From contig JAKUCV010007820.1 of the NCBI GenBank assembly GCA_028386065.3, positions 1 through 64,000 of the forward strand: DNA of 64,000 nt, written 5' to 3'. This document shows, one piece after another, positions 1 through 9,432 of this stretch. A program made the translations under genes and the position numbers. A model generated the notes under the pieces. That model was not told where the DNA came from, ran no database searches, and saw nothing but the letters and a program-made list of their open reading frames with translations. Each line of letters starts with the position of its first letter. Position 1 is the stretch's first letter. The DNA is from Turnera subulata (lineage: Eukaryota > Streptophyta > Magnoliopsida > Malpighiales > Passifloraceae).

Positions 1-137
1 CCTTCCAAGGTTTCCACTTTGAAGGTGATGATGATGATGATGATGAAGATTATGACCCAATGGAGGTAGAGGAGGAAGATGAGGACGATGAGGAAGAGGC
101 TGCCAATGATGAGGATGAGGACGATGATGGGAACTAG
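1..137 (+). pseudogene. C-terminal tail of retrotransposon 3' accessory ORF (unit 0, cut by window edge)
   Basis: In-frame codons from base 3 to the TAG at 135-137 encode a hyper-acidic Asp/Glu-rich tail. It matches the end of the ORF at 6344-7519 almost base for base. The window therefore opens inside a further copy of the same internal region, so the tandem array extends leftward. An AATAAA polyadenylation-like signal follows at 209-214. The function is not known. The family is the so-called putative plant transposon protein found at the 3' end of some copia elements. Confidence 0.8.
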
Positions 138-404
138 GACCATTGTTCTTAATGTTTTGTTTCAATTTTTAACTTATGTTTCTGTTTTATAATTTGTTTT
201 TTCAATTCAATAAAAATATTTTGCCTTTGCCATTTCTTTTTGCTAATGCCAAAAGGGGGAAAAGTTCACAGAAAGTATATGCACCCACTTAGGGGGAATT
301 GAAGATAGGGGGAATTAAACCTCACTTTGACCTCACTTTGACATTTTTTTTTTTAAACTTGGCATAACTCCTTAGCATATACTTTCAAATTGTTTGTCAT
401 TATC

Positions 405-418
405 AAAAAGGGGGGAAA
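405..418 (+). other. Polypurine tract of unit 0
   Basis: The purine run (five A, six G, three A) lies directly before the TG of the LTR at 420. This is the usual position of the plus-strand primer in an LTR retrotransposon. Equivalent tracts occur at 7786-7798 and 14936-14948. Confidence 0.85.
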
Positions 419-419
419 T

Positions 420-1997
420 TGTTGGAACTAATGCCTCCTTGCTTCTTATAGGTTTTGATATTGACAAACTATTCAGGAAGCAAAAAGAAATGAATTGAAA
501 TGAAGGCAAGCCAATCCTCTAGCAAAAGAAACCAGGATCAAAGTGAATGAGAGCATAAGATTGAAGAGCCAAGAAAGAAGAGTTAGATTCATAAATTGTA
601 CAAGGTATAACACTCAACTCTTCTAGGACATTGGCTCAAAATAAGATAAAATTTGCTCATGCATCACATAAACATATTTCAAACATCAAACTGTTTTTCT
701 GTGTCAATAACATCGATGTTATGTTTTTAAAACATCGATGTTCTGCCTTCCAACAAATTTCCAAAACAGGCAGTAGACAAATAACATCGATGTTGGAGTC
801 CTAAACATCGATGTTCTAGTGACCGTTGCTTTTAAAATTAGTCATAACATCGATGTTCCCAATTGTAACATCGATGTTCCATATTGGTCAGTTTCAATTT
901 GTTTTTGCCGAGCCAAAATAACATCGATGTTGCCTTCTAAACATCGATGTTCCTGCCTTCAAAGAATTTTCCAGAAATTGGCAGTAGGCAAATAACATCG
1001 ATGTTGGAATCCTAAACATCGATGTTCTCATGACCGTTGCATTTGAAAATATCCTTTACATAAGCAAAACATCGATGTTGGATTTCATAACATCGATGTT
1101 CTTCAATGGTCAGCTTTAATCGTTTTTCACAGAAGCAAAATAACATCGATGTTGTGAATTAAACATCGATGTTCTTCAAGAATCAGTTTTCATCTCATTT
1201 TCACAGAATCAAAATAACATCGATGTTGGGTTTGAGAACATCGATGTTTTAGTTACCGTTAGTCCAAAAATTCAAATTTACTGGACAAAACATCGATGTT
1301 GAGAATTAAAACATCGATGTTATGGCCGTTATTGCTGACAACTTTTAGCACCCACTATGTTTTGTTTAAAGCTTTTTCTTGGGTGGATTTCAAACGGCTC
1401 CATGACTTTTCAGAGCTACAAATTAAGCATTTTCAGCTCTGATTCACAACTAATCAACTCTCTACATTCAAGCATTCATTTTATACATTCATCCAAATTT
1501 TAATTGAGCCAATATCCTATTGAGGATTTGAGAGTTGCCTTTTAGAGCTTAACTTGTATACTCATATCTGCTCTTTGAGAGAGTTCTTTGTTTGAGTGAT
1601 TGAATTGTATATTCATACACCTTAAGGGAGGTTAGTTCCCTTGTTGAGATTCATAGGAAGAGGGTATATCTTCTTATGTGAGAAGTCTTGAAGTGAGGTA
1701 TCTTCAAGCAAGAGTGCTGAGGTTCATGTGACTTGAACTCTCAGGTTTAGGATTCTTGTGACTAGAATTCCTAGGTTGTAACGGTTTGTTAAGCACCCGT
1801 AAGCTTAACACTAGATAGTGAAATCTTCAAGTGAGACTTGAAGGGCTGGATTAGCCACACTAGTAGAGTGTGTGTGAACCAGGATAAATTGGTTGTGTCC
1901 TTCAATCTTTCAATTCCGCATTTGATTCCTGCCTATTTCGTTTTAATTCGATTATCGCTATTCACCCCCCCTCTAGCGAAGGGCTATTGTTCTAACA
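420..1997 (+). repeat. LTR 1 of the non-autonomous copia-type tandem array
   Basis: This 1578-bp direct repeat begins TGTTGGAACTAATGCC and ends GTTCTAACA. It is bounded by a polypurine tract on the left and a primer-binding site on the right. Nearly the same sequence recurs at 7800-9377 and 14950-16526. The upstream half (709-1321) holds nine pairs of the AACATCGATGTT palindrome. No convincing TATA box is visible between the palindromes and the right end. LTR1 differs from LTR2 and LTR3 around the seventh palindrome pair (about 1142-1200), while LTR2 and LTR3 agree there, so LTR1 is the more diverged copy. Confidence 0.93.
709..1321. repeat. Paired-palindrome array in LTR 1
   Basis: There are eighteen perfect copies of AACATCGATGTT, starting at 709/731, 783/804, 846/867, 920/940, 994/1015, 1068/1089, 1142/1162, 1216/1237 and 1289/1310. 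Within a pair the starts are 20-22 bp apart, and successive pairs start 74, 63, 74, 74, 74, 74, 74 and 73 bp apart. These values approximate two and seven turns of B-DNA. Sequence between pairs is only loosely conserved (recurring CAGTAGGCAAAT, GACCGTTGC, TCACAGAA). Each site is its own reverse complement, which suits binding by a dimer. No known binding protein is claimed. Confidence 0.95.
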
Positions 1998-1999
1998 AT

Positions 2000-2011
2000 T
2001 CGTAGCGGAGC
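2000..2011 (+). other. Primer-binding site of unit 1
   Basis: TCGTAGCGGAGC begins two bases after the LTR end (1997). It resembles the TGGTATCAGAGC complement of the 3' end of plant initiator tRNA-Met, with several mismatches. Unit 2 has the closer TGGTAGCGGAGC at 9380-9391. Confidence 0.75.
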
Positions 2012-2053
2012 CTAACTCTCTGAAAGACTTAACCGTTTGAGAGGAAATTTTCT

Positions 2054-3481
2054 ATGGCTTGTTCAAGTTATTTGTATGCAGGAATCACTGAAGGACAATC
2101 CATCACCCAGGCACCATTCTTCGACGGAACAGATTATACATATTGGAAGGAAAGGATGAAAGTTTTCATCCAAGCCAATGACTTTGCAGCTTGGCTAACG
2201 ATAAAGAATGGTGTTCAAATCCCATCAAGGACGAAAGTGGAGCACAACGTAGATGCCATTCAAAGAATCGAAAACAACTCCAAGGCGATAAACATGCTTC
2301 AATGTGCGATCAATCCGAATGACTATCAAATGATCTCGCACTGCGCAACAGCCAAGGAGATGTGGGAAATGCTGGGAATCATCTATGAGGAAACAGACAG
2401 CAAGCAAGATGAGACTGTCAACCCTTGTTTCATGGCAAAGGAAGAATCTCCAGAAGAGGTAAGTACTTCCTATTCGAATGATGATTATACATTTGAAGAG
2501 TTGCAAGATGCATTTAGTGAACTGTATAGTAAATTCATTTCTATCTCAAATGTTAATAAGAACTTAAAGAAACAGAATAAGACCTTAGAAAATAATGTAG
2601 AATTATTATCACATGATAAGGATAAGTTATCAAGTGAAATTGATAAGCTTGGAAAGGATAATGAGAAATTATCAAATGATAAGGATGAGTTATTAAGCAA
2701 AATTGATAAGCTTGAAAAAGAAAAGCATGCTCTTAATATGTCTTGCAATGAACTTAATGAGAAGATATCCTCAAATGTATGTTCTTGTGTTGAATTGAGA
2801 AAAGAGAATGAATCTCTTAAGCATCAAGTTGATGATTTGAAGAAAACATTAGAGAAATTTACTAATGGTAGAGATAGTCTTAATCTTCTTCTAGGACAAC
2901 AAAGAAGTCCAACACAAAAAGAAGGATTAGGTGCATCTAATGTGTCAAATGATGTCAAACCTACTGTGCTTAATGCTAAGACACATAAACATGGTGCTTC
3001 ATCTTCTACTTATCATATTAGATCACATGTTCATGACACAAGATCATGTACTCATCATAGAAGGTCATATGCTCAAAATGCCAAACCAAATGCAAGTAGT
3101 GGAAAAGTTCACTATGCTAAATTGTATGCTTACAATGTTAGATCAAATGCTAATGTTACAAGACCACATGTACACAGCGCTAAAAATGAAAGTTCTCATT
3201 TTACTAAACCTAGGAAACATGTGACTCAATTTAGGGAAAACAAGATTTTACCTAGGCAAGACAAGTTAAGTAGAGATTACAAACATAGACAAAACAACAA
3301 CTACTATCAACCTAGGAGAATGCATAATCCTAATGTTATTTGTCACTATTGTAATAGGATAGGACACATTGCCCCGGTATGTTTTACTAGGCACAGACAT
3401 TGGGCACAAGATGAGGACCATCATCGCCATGTTTCTAACCACCAAGGACCCAAAAAGATTTGGGTACCAAAATCCTTTTGA
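2054..3481 (+). CDS. Shortened Gag of the array element (unit 1)
   Basis: The 475-aa Gag opens with a copia-type N-terminal domain (FFDGTDYTYWKERMKVFIQA, about residues 22-41; the WEMLG motif is near residue 104). A long, highly charged coiled coil of repeated KLSxDKDEL-type heptads follows at about residues 165-275. Next comes a His-rich basic region, one CCHC zinc knuckle (CHYCNRIGHIAPVC, about 431-444) and the C-terminal motif KKIWVPKS. Compared with the SIRE-like Gag at 35465-37144, the middle of the protein is missing in frame, including the first zinc knuckle. The ATG lies about 55 bp after the LTR. An internal AG|GTAAGT at 2459 and a TTTTGCAG|G at 3491-3493 could act as splice sites. 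Gag would package element RNA in the cytoplasm. Confidence 0.88.
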   Translation: MACSSYLYAGITEGQSITQAPFFDGTDYTYWKERMKVFIQANDFAAWLTIKNGVQIPSRTKVEHNVDAIQRIENNSKAINMLQCAINPNDYQMISHCATAKEMWEMLGIIYEETDSKQDETVNPCFMAKEESPEEVSTSYSNDDYTFEELQDAFSELYSKFISISNVNKNLKKQNKTLENNVELLSHDKDKLSSEIDKLGKDNEKLSNDKDELLSKIDKLEKEKHALNMSCNELNEKISSNVCSCVELRKENESLKHQVDDLKKTLEKFTNGRDSLNLLLGQQRSPTQKEGLGASNVSNDVKPTVLNAKTHKHGASSSTYHIRSHVHDTRSCTHHRRSYAQNAKPNASSGKVHYAKLYAYNVRSNANVTRPHVHSAKNESSHFTKPRKHVTQFRENKILPRQDKLSRDYKHRQNNNYYQPRRMHNPNVICHYCNRIGHIAPVCFTRHRHWAQDEDHHRHVSNHQGPKKIWVPKSF

Positions 3482-3493
3482 TTTGTTTTGCAG

Positions 3494-3583
3494 GTATGCT
3501 TGAAGGCATCAAGTGTACTTTGGTACCTTGATTGCGGATGCTCCAAGCAAATGACCAAAGAAGCATCCAAAATTCAAGACTAA
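3494..3583 (+). pseudogene. Protease stub (unit 1)
   Basis: The frame just past the Gag stop is the Gag frame. It reads WYLDCGCSKQMTKEAS, matching the active-site start of copia aspartic protease (WxLDSGCSxHMT) with the catalytic DSG changed to DCG. The frame ends after about 30 codons and palindromic noncoding DNA follows. Nothing of integrase, reverse transcriptase or RNase H remains in the unit, so any mobility must depend on enzymes from another element. Confidence 0.75.
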
Positions 3584-3614
3584 GTGATAGTGCAAAACCG
3601 TACCAATAGGTGAC

Positions 3615-3906
3615 AACATCGATGTTTAACAAGCAACATCGATGTTCTGTGATTTTCAGCTCACCTGATTTTCCAACCAGTAGCTGTAAAACATCGATGT
3701 TTTGTGATCAACATCGATGTTCCCATGAGAACTGCCAAGCCATAAATCAAGCATGCACATCGATGTTTTGTATCAAACATCGATGTTCGGTAAGAACTTT
3801 ATTTATCCAGTAGTCTTTAAACATCGATGTTATTCATTCCAAGCTGTTTAAAAATTTCTGTCTAATGGTCAAAAACATCGATATCTCATTCTTGAACATC
3901 GATGTT
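3615..3906. repeat. Internal palindrome-pair block A (unit 1)
   Basis: AACATCGATGTT sites start at 3615/3635, 3690/3710, 3756/3776 (first member CACATCGATGTT), 3820, and 3874 (degenerate, ending GATATC)/3895. The 20-21 bp within-pair spacing is the same as in the LTR. The block lies between the protease stub and the antisense ORF. From 3907 to 4270 I see only AT-rich noncoding sequence, absent or shortened in unit 2. Confidence 0.9.
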
Positions 3907-4276
3907 GTGTCTTTGATGCATTCTCACAAGCTTTGAAACAAGTTAACCTTCTCATTTAAGTTAAGAAATTTAGGTAGCATGTTCATGACTAAGTGTTTCA
4001 GGAAGAATATTCAGATTTCTTTCAATTTAAGCCAAGCATGTAGTTAGTGCACAATTGATCGAATTGAGAAACACTAGCTTGTTTGATGAACATTCACATG
4101 AAAGAAGTTTATGTCATACACATGCTGAAAGCATAAGCACTTTTACTGATTACAAAGATTGAGTACAGCTGATGGATCTTAAAACACTCACACACTTGAT
4201 TACATCATTACATCATTTATATTACATTACAAATCACATAAAAAAAAAGGGAGTACATAGCTATCATATTCTGTTT

Positions 4277-4960
4277 CTAACGATTCGGTTCAGCTGTTAC
4301 AGTGAAGCCATTAGGAGTATTAACTATATTAACCCTAATGCTATGATTCCAAGCAAACCACATTCCACCTGAGTTGTTCTGGCCAGGAAGCTCGAACCGT
4401 TGTGTTGGTGGAAAGCGAAGAGGGATAGCTCCGTGGTCTCCGGTTTGCTGCCATTGAGTCTCCGTGAGCATAACCATATTTGGTTTATATTGGTTCTTCA
4501 GGTCTCGTAGGGTTCGAACAAAATCTTGGGAATGTGCTGTGATACCTCTGCAGTTCCACACCAAAAGGCGAACCTTTGGCCAAGTGGGCGCTACTCCAGC
4601 TACTCGAGGAATGCTCTGAGCTGTCATTGTAATCTGGTAATAACTGCCCTCGTTCAAAGTCTGGTAGGTTGGTTCCAACTGAAGCTCCTGAAACCTGTCA
4701 GAGATAAAAAACATTGTGGAATTGGCCGTACCGTAGTAGGATGCCCGCAGGGATTGTTGATGTTCTAGGAAGATGGTCTCTTCCATAGGGGTGACAAAGA
4801 ATCGGGACTAATAAATCTCGTCTACAAAGACAAGACGAGGAATTCTTGCTAGTTCCTGTGGCAATGGTCCTTGTTTCTCATTTATGATGCTGAAGGCCAA
4901 CCGATTTCTCCTACCTACGCTTGCACCCTCAACAAAAAAGACAGTGGAAGGGGAAGGCAT
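4277..4960 (-). pseudogene. Antisense chimeric ORF with LINE-endonuclease-like segment (unit 1, one stop)
   Basis: This is the same 228-codon frame as the intact copy at 11372-12055, starting at the ATG at 4960-4958. A TAG at 4810-4808 (codon 51) replaces a Ser codon, leaving 169 aa if translation restarts at the Met at 4786. The second half has LLVWNCRGI, then YKPNMVMLTETQ, the first two conserved blocks of endonuclease/exonuclease/phosphatase-fold LINE ORF2 proteins. Later catalytic blocks are missing. The first half is not recognised. Confidence 0.75.
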
Positions 4961-5050
4961 TTTTTTTCTTTCTGCTTTTGATTTTTTTTAAAACTCTCTT
5001 TCAGAAATTGGCTTATAAATTTTCTGTGTTTAATGAGCTCTAACGTATGT

Positions 5051-5060
5051 CTATTTATAG
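5051..5060 (-). promoter_or_regulatory. TATA box for the antisense ORF (unit 1)
   Basis: On the minus strand the sequence reads CTATAAATAG, about 90 bp upstream of the antisense ATG at 4960. It is a near-ideal plant TATA box and the only strong one nearby. Unit 2 has the weaker CTATAAGTGG at the same place. Confidence 0.6.
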
Positions 5061-5634
5061 AAACACAATTGCATTACTTCCTCACTCAGAAGGTGACCCC
5101 TACCAATTTCTGAAGTGTCCAGAAGTGTTCAGGAGGTGACCCCTACCTATCCTTGGAGTGTCATGAACAACGTTCAGAAGAAGGCCCCTCCAAACTGCCT
5201 CGATTTTCAAAAATTTCTTTTTGAACAACTTGCCAATTCATTTATTACTAATCTCCAAATTTTTCAGATAATCGAGCATCTGCCTTGTTGAAAATCCTGG
5301 CCTAAATTGCATTATTAATTCATCACGGGATTTACTGTCTGATTAGTTGGGCATCAGAGGCAACCAAAGTCCAACTGACAAGACATTTTCTCGCGCCCGG
5401 TGTACTCACGACAAGGAGATAAATCCTCATCTAGGCAGGATAGAAGTCCAAGAAAATAATTCTTGGAGGCAGAGGCCATCTTACTACCCTTAAAATTGTT
5501 ACATATGTTTTATCTTACTAAAAATAGTGTATTATCTTTGCTAACTTGAGCACCCGATGCTCTTCTAACTATGTTTGGCAGGTACCCCTCACTAAGGCCA
5601 AAAGAAAGGGGGAACAAAAATCTGGTAAACCAAC

Positions 5635-6145
5635 AACATCGATGTTGTTACCATACACATCGATGTTTGAACAATTCAGATTGAAGCAATTAGACCGGTG
5701 GCCGGAAAACATCGATGTTCAAAGTCCAACATCGATGTTTAATCAAGAGAACCATCTTGTTTCATCCAGAGAACAATCAAGACATCAATCAAAATGTAAT
5801 AACATCGATGTTGATGTTCAGGTAAGTCTTCAAAACCCATTGATGTTTGCACTATTTCTCTTAATGTCTTTAAATTTCCGAAGGTCCGAAACATCAATGT
5901 TTTGAGGACCAACATCGATGTTTAACCATTTCGATTAAATATGGAATTCGGCAGCGTACATAAAACATCGATGTTGCCTAAAAAAACATCGATGTTTGGA
6001 CCGTTGCAGGTTCAAAAACATAGCCGTTGAGCTATGCAGGTTTTTCGGCCGACCGTTGAAAACATCGATGTTATTTTCAGAACATCGATGTTTCGCTGAC
6101 TGAGCATCATCAAACATCGATGTTTTGTAGGACAACATCGATGTT
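5635..6145. repeat. Internal palindrome-pair block B (unit 1)
   Basis: Pairs start at 5635/5656, 5708/5728, 5801 (second member lost), 5890 (CAATG variant)/5911, 5964/5985, 6061/6081 and 6113/6134. Compared with unit 2, about 15 bp are deleted between the two members at 5801. The block sits between the divergent antisense ORF and the 3' accessory ORF, upstream of the TATA box at 6223. Any ORF across this stretch only spells out the palindrome, so I do not call one. Confidence 0.9.
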
Positions 6146-6195
6146 TAACGGAAATTTTTCAAAAAAAAATAGCCGTTGGAGCGTTGCAACGGCTA

Positions 6196-6230
6196 CCCAA
6201 CGGCTACTTTTCTGAGCCTTACTATATAAA
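6196..6230 (+). promoter_or_regulatory. Internal promoter of the 3' accessory ORF (unit 1): MSA-like site plus TATA box
   Basis: CCCAACGGCT at 6196-6205 fits the MSA consensus YCYAACGGYY, bound by plant MYB3R factors at G2/M genes. A second AACGG core lies at 6188-6192. TATATAAA follows at 6223-6230, about 115 bp before the ATG at 6344. The order palindrome block, AACGG sites, TATA, ORF, AATAAA (7591-7596) looks like a self-contained gene cassette inside the retroelement. G2/M control is an inference. Confidence 0.55.
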
Positions 6231-6343
6231 CCATGCTTCTCTTTTTACTCCTCACTCTGTAAATTTCTGAAAAATCAATACCATCTCCATTCATCCATTT
6301 CCAAACACAAACCCCAAATTTTCTTTCATTTCCTTCTTCTTTA

Positions 6344-7519
6344 ATGGCTGGTGACAAACGTCGTTCTAAGGGCAAACAAGTTGCTCATGACCATCAAACC
6401 AAGAAAAAGGGTGGATCCTCAAGTGCTCCTCACAAATACTCTGTGCCCAATTCAGAAATTTGGTTTAGTTCCAAAGATGAGCTTACACACTACAAATCCT
6501 TCTACGCAACACAGAAAAAGCAATTTGCTAACCTTGAACGTCATTTACGGGAATCCCATCTCTGGAACTTTGTGACGCGGAAGCAATACCATTTCAATCC
6601 GGACTTCATCCGCACCTTCTACACAACCCTTCACCGTGACGGTGATGTCCTCTCTGCCAGCGTCAATGGAAGACGCTTTCAGGTGACATTGGAGCAGTTC
6701 GGACAGCTTGCAGGCCTACCTGTCCAAGGCGATGACATCGTCACTTATGGAGGTGATCATTTCCTTACTCTCCATGAAACCCAGTTGTTGTCTGATCTCG
6801 GCTTCACTGAAGTGCGCCGTAATCGCTCCAATCGGCCAACTATTCACTCAATCAACCCGGAGTACAGAGTGCTTTTCTATTTGCTTACTCGGGTGATCAA
6901 ACCCAGAGCTAGTAATCACACCAACTTCACGATTGAGGACGAAAAAGTTCTGCACGCCATTATTCACGGAGCTCCAATCAATTGGGCACGATTTGTGCTC
7001 CAGCACATGGCCGAGCACACTTCCAACAACCATCCTCTTCCCTATGCCTTTCTGGTTGTGGATATTTGTTTGAGTGCAGGACTGACTCCCTTTGACGGAA
7101 CTCAAACTCCTCACACCAAGCTTTGGGCAATTATTGATGCCACTTTTCACACAAACCCATCCGAGGAAGCCCAAAGGCCTGCACAAGAAGAAGTTCCTCC
7201 ACTCCTAGCTCTTCCAGCACCCACTCCTCCAGCTCCTGCCACTACACTTGACTCCATCGCCGCCACTCTCCGTAGCTTAGGATGGTCCATTGACAGAATT
7301 GACTTGGAGGTACAAAGGCAAGGACATGATCTGCGTGCCTATTTTGCCCATGTCAACTATGATCCTCCACCATATCACACAACCTTCCAAGGTTTCCACT
7401 TTGAAGGTGATGATGATGATGATGATGAAGATTATGACCCAATGGAGGTAGAGGAGGAAGATGAGGACGATGAGGAAGAGGCTGCCAATGATGAGGATGA
7501 GGACGATGATGGGAACTAG
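6344..7519 (+). CDS. 3' accessory ORF, putative plant transposon protein family (unit 1)
   Basis: The 391-aa protein begins with a basic MAGDKRRSKGKQ stretch. A conserved globular region follows (about residues 35-250), including WNFVTRKQYHFNPDFIRTFY and YRVLFYLLTRVIKPR. Then comes a Pro/Ala linker, a predicted helix, and a C-terminal run of about 45 Asp/Glu-rich residues. The globular part aligns by eye with pieces of the accessory ORFs at 42434-43312 and 25266-26834, where the acidic block precedes it. Unit 2 has 14 extra residues after FYAT, so unit 1 has a 42-bp in-frame deletion. The biochemical role is unknown. An AATAAA lies 70 bp past the stop. Confidence 0.85.
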   Translation: MAGDKRRSKGKQVAHDHQTKKKGGSSSAPHKYSVPNSEIWFSSKDELTHYKSFYATQKKQFANLERHLRESHLWNFVTRKQYHFNPDFIRTFYTTLHRDGDVLSASVNGRRFQVTLEQFGQLAGLPVQGDDIVTYGGDHFLTLHETQLLSDLGFTEVRRNRSNRPTIHSINPEYRVLFYLLTRVIKPRASNHTNFTIEDEKVLHAIIHGAPINWARFVLQHMAEHTSNNHPLPYAFLVVDICLSAGLTPFDGTQTPHTKLWAIIDATFHTNPSEEAQRPAQEEVPPLLALPAPTPPAPATTLDSIAATLRSLGWSIDRIDLEVQRQGHDLRAYFAHVNYDPPPYHTTFQGFHFEGDDDDDDEDYDPMEVEEEDEDDEEEAANDEDEDDDGN

Positions 7520-7590
7520 GACCATTGTTCTTAATGTTTTGTTTCAATTTTTAACTTATGTTTCTGTTTTATAATTTGTTTTTTCAATTC

Positions 7591-7596
7591 AATAAA
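7591..7596 (+). terminator. Polyadenylation signal after accessory ORF (unit 1)
   Basis: AATAAA lies about 70 bp after the TAG of the 6344-7519 ORF, with T-rich sequence on both sides. The same hexamer follows the other copies at 209-214 and 14741-14746. Confidence 0.5.
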
Positions 7597-7785
7597 AATA
7601 TTTTGCCTTTGCCATTTCTTTTTGCTAATGCCAAAAGGGGGAAAAGTTCACAGAAAGTATATGCACCCACTTAGGGGGAATTGAAGATAGGGGGAATTAA
7701 ACCTCACTTTGACCTCACTTTGACGTTTTTTTTTTAAACTTGGCATAACTCCTTAGCATATACTTTCAAATTGTTTGTCATTATC

Positions 7786-7798
7786 AAAAAGGGGGAAA
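7786..7798 (+). other. Polypurine tract of unit 1
   Basis: Five A, five G and three A directly precede LTR2, matching the tract before LTR1. Confidence 0.85.
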
Positions 7799-7799
7799 T

Positions 7800-9377
7800 T
7801 GTTGGAACTAATGCCTCCTTGCTTCTTATAGGTTTTGATATTGACAAACTATTCAGGAAGCAAAAAGAAATGAATTGAAATGAAGGCAAGCCAATCCTCA
7901 AGCAAAAGAAACCAGGATCAAAGTGAATGAGAGCACAAGATTGAAGATCCAAGAAAGAAGAGTTAGAGTCATAAATTGTACAAGATATAACCCTCAACTC
8001 TTCTAGGACATTGGCTCAAAATAAGATAAAATTTGCTCATGCATCACATAAACATATTTCAAACTTCAAACTGTTTTTCTGTGTCAATAACATCGATGTT
8101 ATGTTTTTAAAACATCGATGTTCTGCCTTCCAACAAATTTCCAAAACAGGCAGTAGGCAAATAACATCAATGTTGGAATCCTAAACATCGATGTTCTAGT
8201 GACCTTTGCTTTTAAAATTAGTCATAACATCGATGTTCCCATTTGTAACATCGATGTTCCATATTGGTCAGTTTCAATTTGTTTTTACCGAGCCAAAATA
8301 ACATCGATGTTGCCTTCTAAACATCGATGTTCCTGCCTTCAAAGAATTTTCCAGAAATTGGCAGTAGGCAAATAACATCGATGTTGGAATCCTAAACATC
8401 GATGTTCTCATGACCGCTGCATTTGAAAATATCCTTTACATAAGCAAAACATCGATGTTGGATTTCATAACATCGATGTTCTTCAATGGTCAGCTTTAAT
8501 CATTTTTCACAGAAGCAAAATAACATCGATGTTGGGTTATAAAACATCGATGTTCCTCACATGATGATTTAATGGGTTTTACACAGAATCAAAATAACAT
8601 CGATGTTGGGTTTGAGAACATCGATGTTTTAGTTACCGATAGTCCAATAATTCAAATTTACTGGACAAAACATCGATGTTGAGAATTAAAACATCGATGT
8701 TATGGCCGTTACTGCTGACAACTTTTAGCACCCACTATGTTTTGTTTAAAGCTTTTTCTTGGGTGGATTTCAAACGGCTCCATGACTTTTCAGAGCTACA
8801 AATTAAGCATTTTTAGCTCTGATTTATAACTAATCAACTCTCTACATTCAAGTATTCATCTCATACATTCAAATCAATTTCTATTGAGACAATATCCTGT
8901 TGAGGATTTGAGAATTGCCTTTTAGAGCTTAATTCTGTATACTCATATCTGCTCTTTGAGAGAGTTCTTTGTTTGAGTGATTGAATTGTGTATTCATACA
9001 CCTTAAGGGAGGTTAGTTCCCTTGTTGAGATTCATAGGAAGAGGGAATATCTTCTTGTGTGAGAAGTCTTGAAGTGAGGTATCTTCAAGCAAGAGTACTG
9101 AGGTTTATGTGACTTGAACTCTCAGGTTTAGGATTCTTGTGACTAGAATTCCTAGGTTGTAACGGTTTGTTAAGCACCCGTAAGCTTAACACTAGATAGT
9201 GAAATCTTCAAGTGAGACTTGAAGGACTGGATTAGCCACAAGTTAGTTGTGTGTGAACCAATATAAAAATCTTTGTGTCCTTCAATCTTTAAATTCCGCA
9301 ATTATTTCCTGCTTATTTTGTTTTAATCCGATAAACGCTATACACCCCCCCTCTAGCGTAGGGCTATTGTTATAACA
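7800..9377 (+). repeat. LTR 2 of the tandem array
   Basis: The 1578-bp repeat runs from TGTTGGAACTAATGCC to GTTATAACA. It serves as right LTR of unit 1 and left LTR of unit 2, as expected if two elements fused by recombination between LTRs. Its paired palindromes run from 8089 to 8701 in the same register as LTR1. The site at 8163 has decayed to AACATCAATGTT, a change shared with LTR3. By eye it is closer to LTR3 than to LTR1. Confidence 0.93.
8089..8701. repeat. Paired-palindrome array in LTR 2
   Basis: Nine pairs with the same spacing as in LTR1. The seventh pair reads 8522/8543 (21 bp) where LTR1 has 20. One CpG-to-CpA change is at 8163. Confidence 0.93.
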
Positions 9378-9379
9378 AT

Positions 9380-9391
9380 TGGTAGCGGAGC
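9380..9391 (+). other. Primer-binding site of unit 2
   Basis: TGGTAGCGGAGC begins two bases after LTR2 and resembles the plant initiator tRNA-Met primer site TGGTATCAGAGC. Confidence 0.8.
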
Positions 9392-9432
9392 CTAACTCTC
9401 TAAAAGACTTAACAGTTTGAGAGAAATTTTCT

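Noticed and set aside
709..1321. The regular direct repeats and spacers resemble a CRISPR array.
   Set aside because: The sequence is plant nuclear DNA in an LTR. Repeats are 12-bp palindromes in pairs, spacers are related to each other, and there are no cas genes.
5546..5905. ORF of 119 codons across the palindrome block.
   Set aside because: It consists of translated palindromes (TSMF, NIDV). It is open because the repeat lacks stops in these frames, not because of protein conservation.
3481..6344. Hidden reverse transcriptase or integrase in the array units.
   Set aside because: Frames in both strands show no YxDD, DVKSAFLNG, or integrase motifs in either unit; only a protease stub remains.
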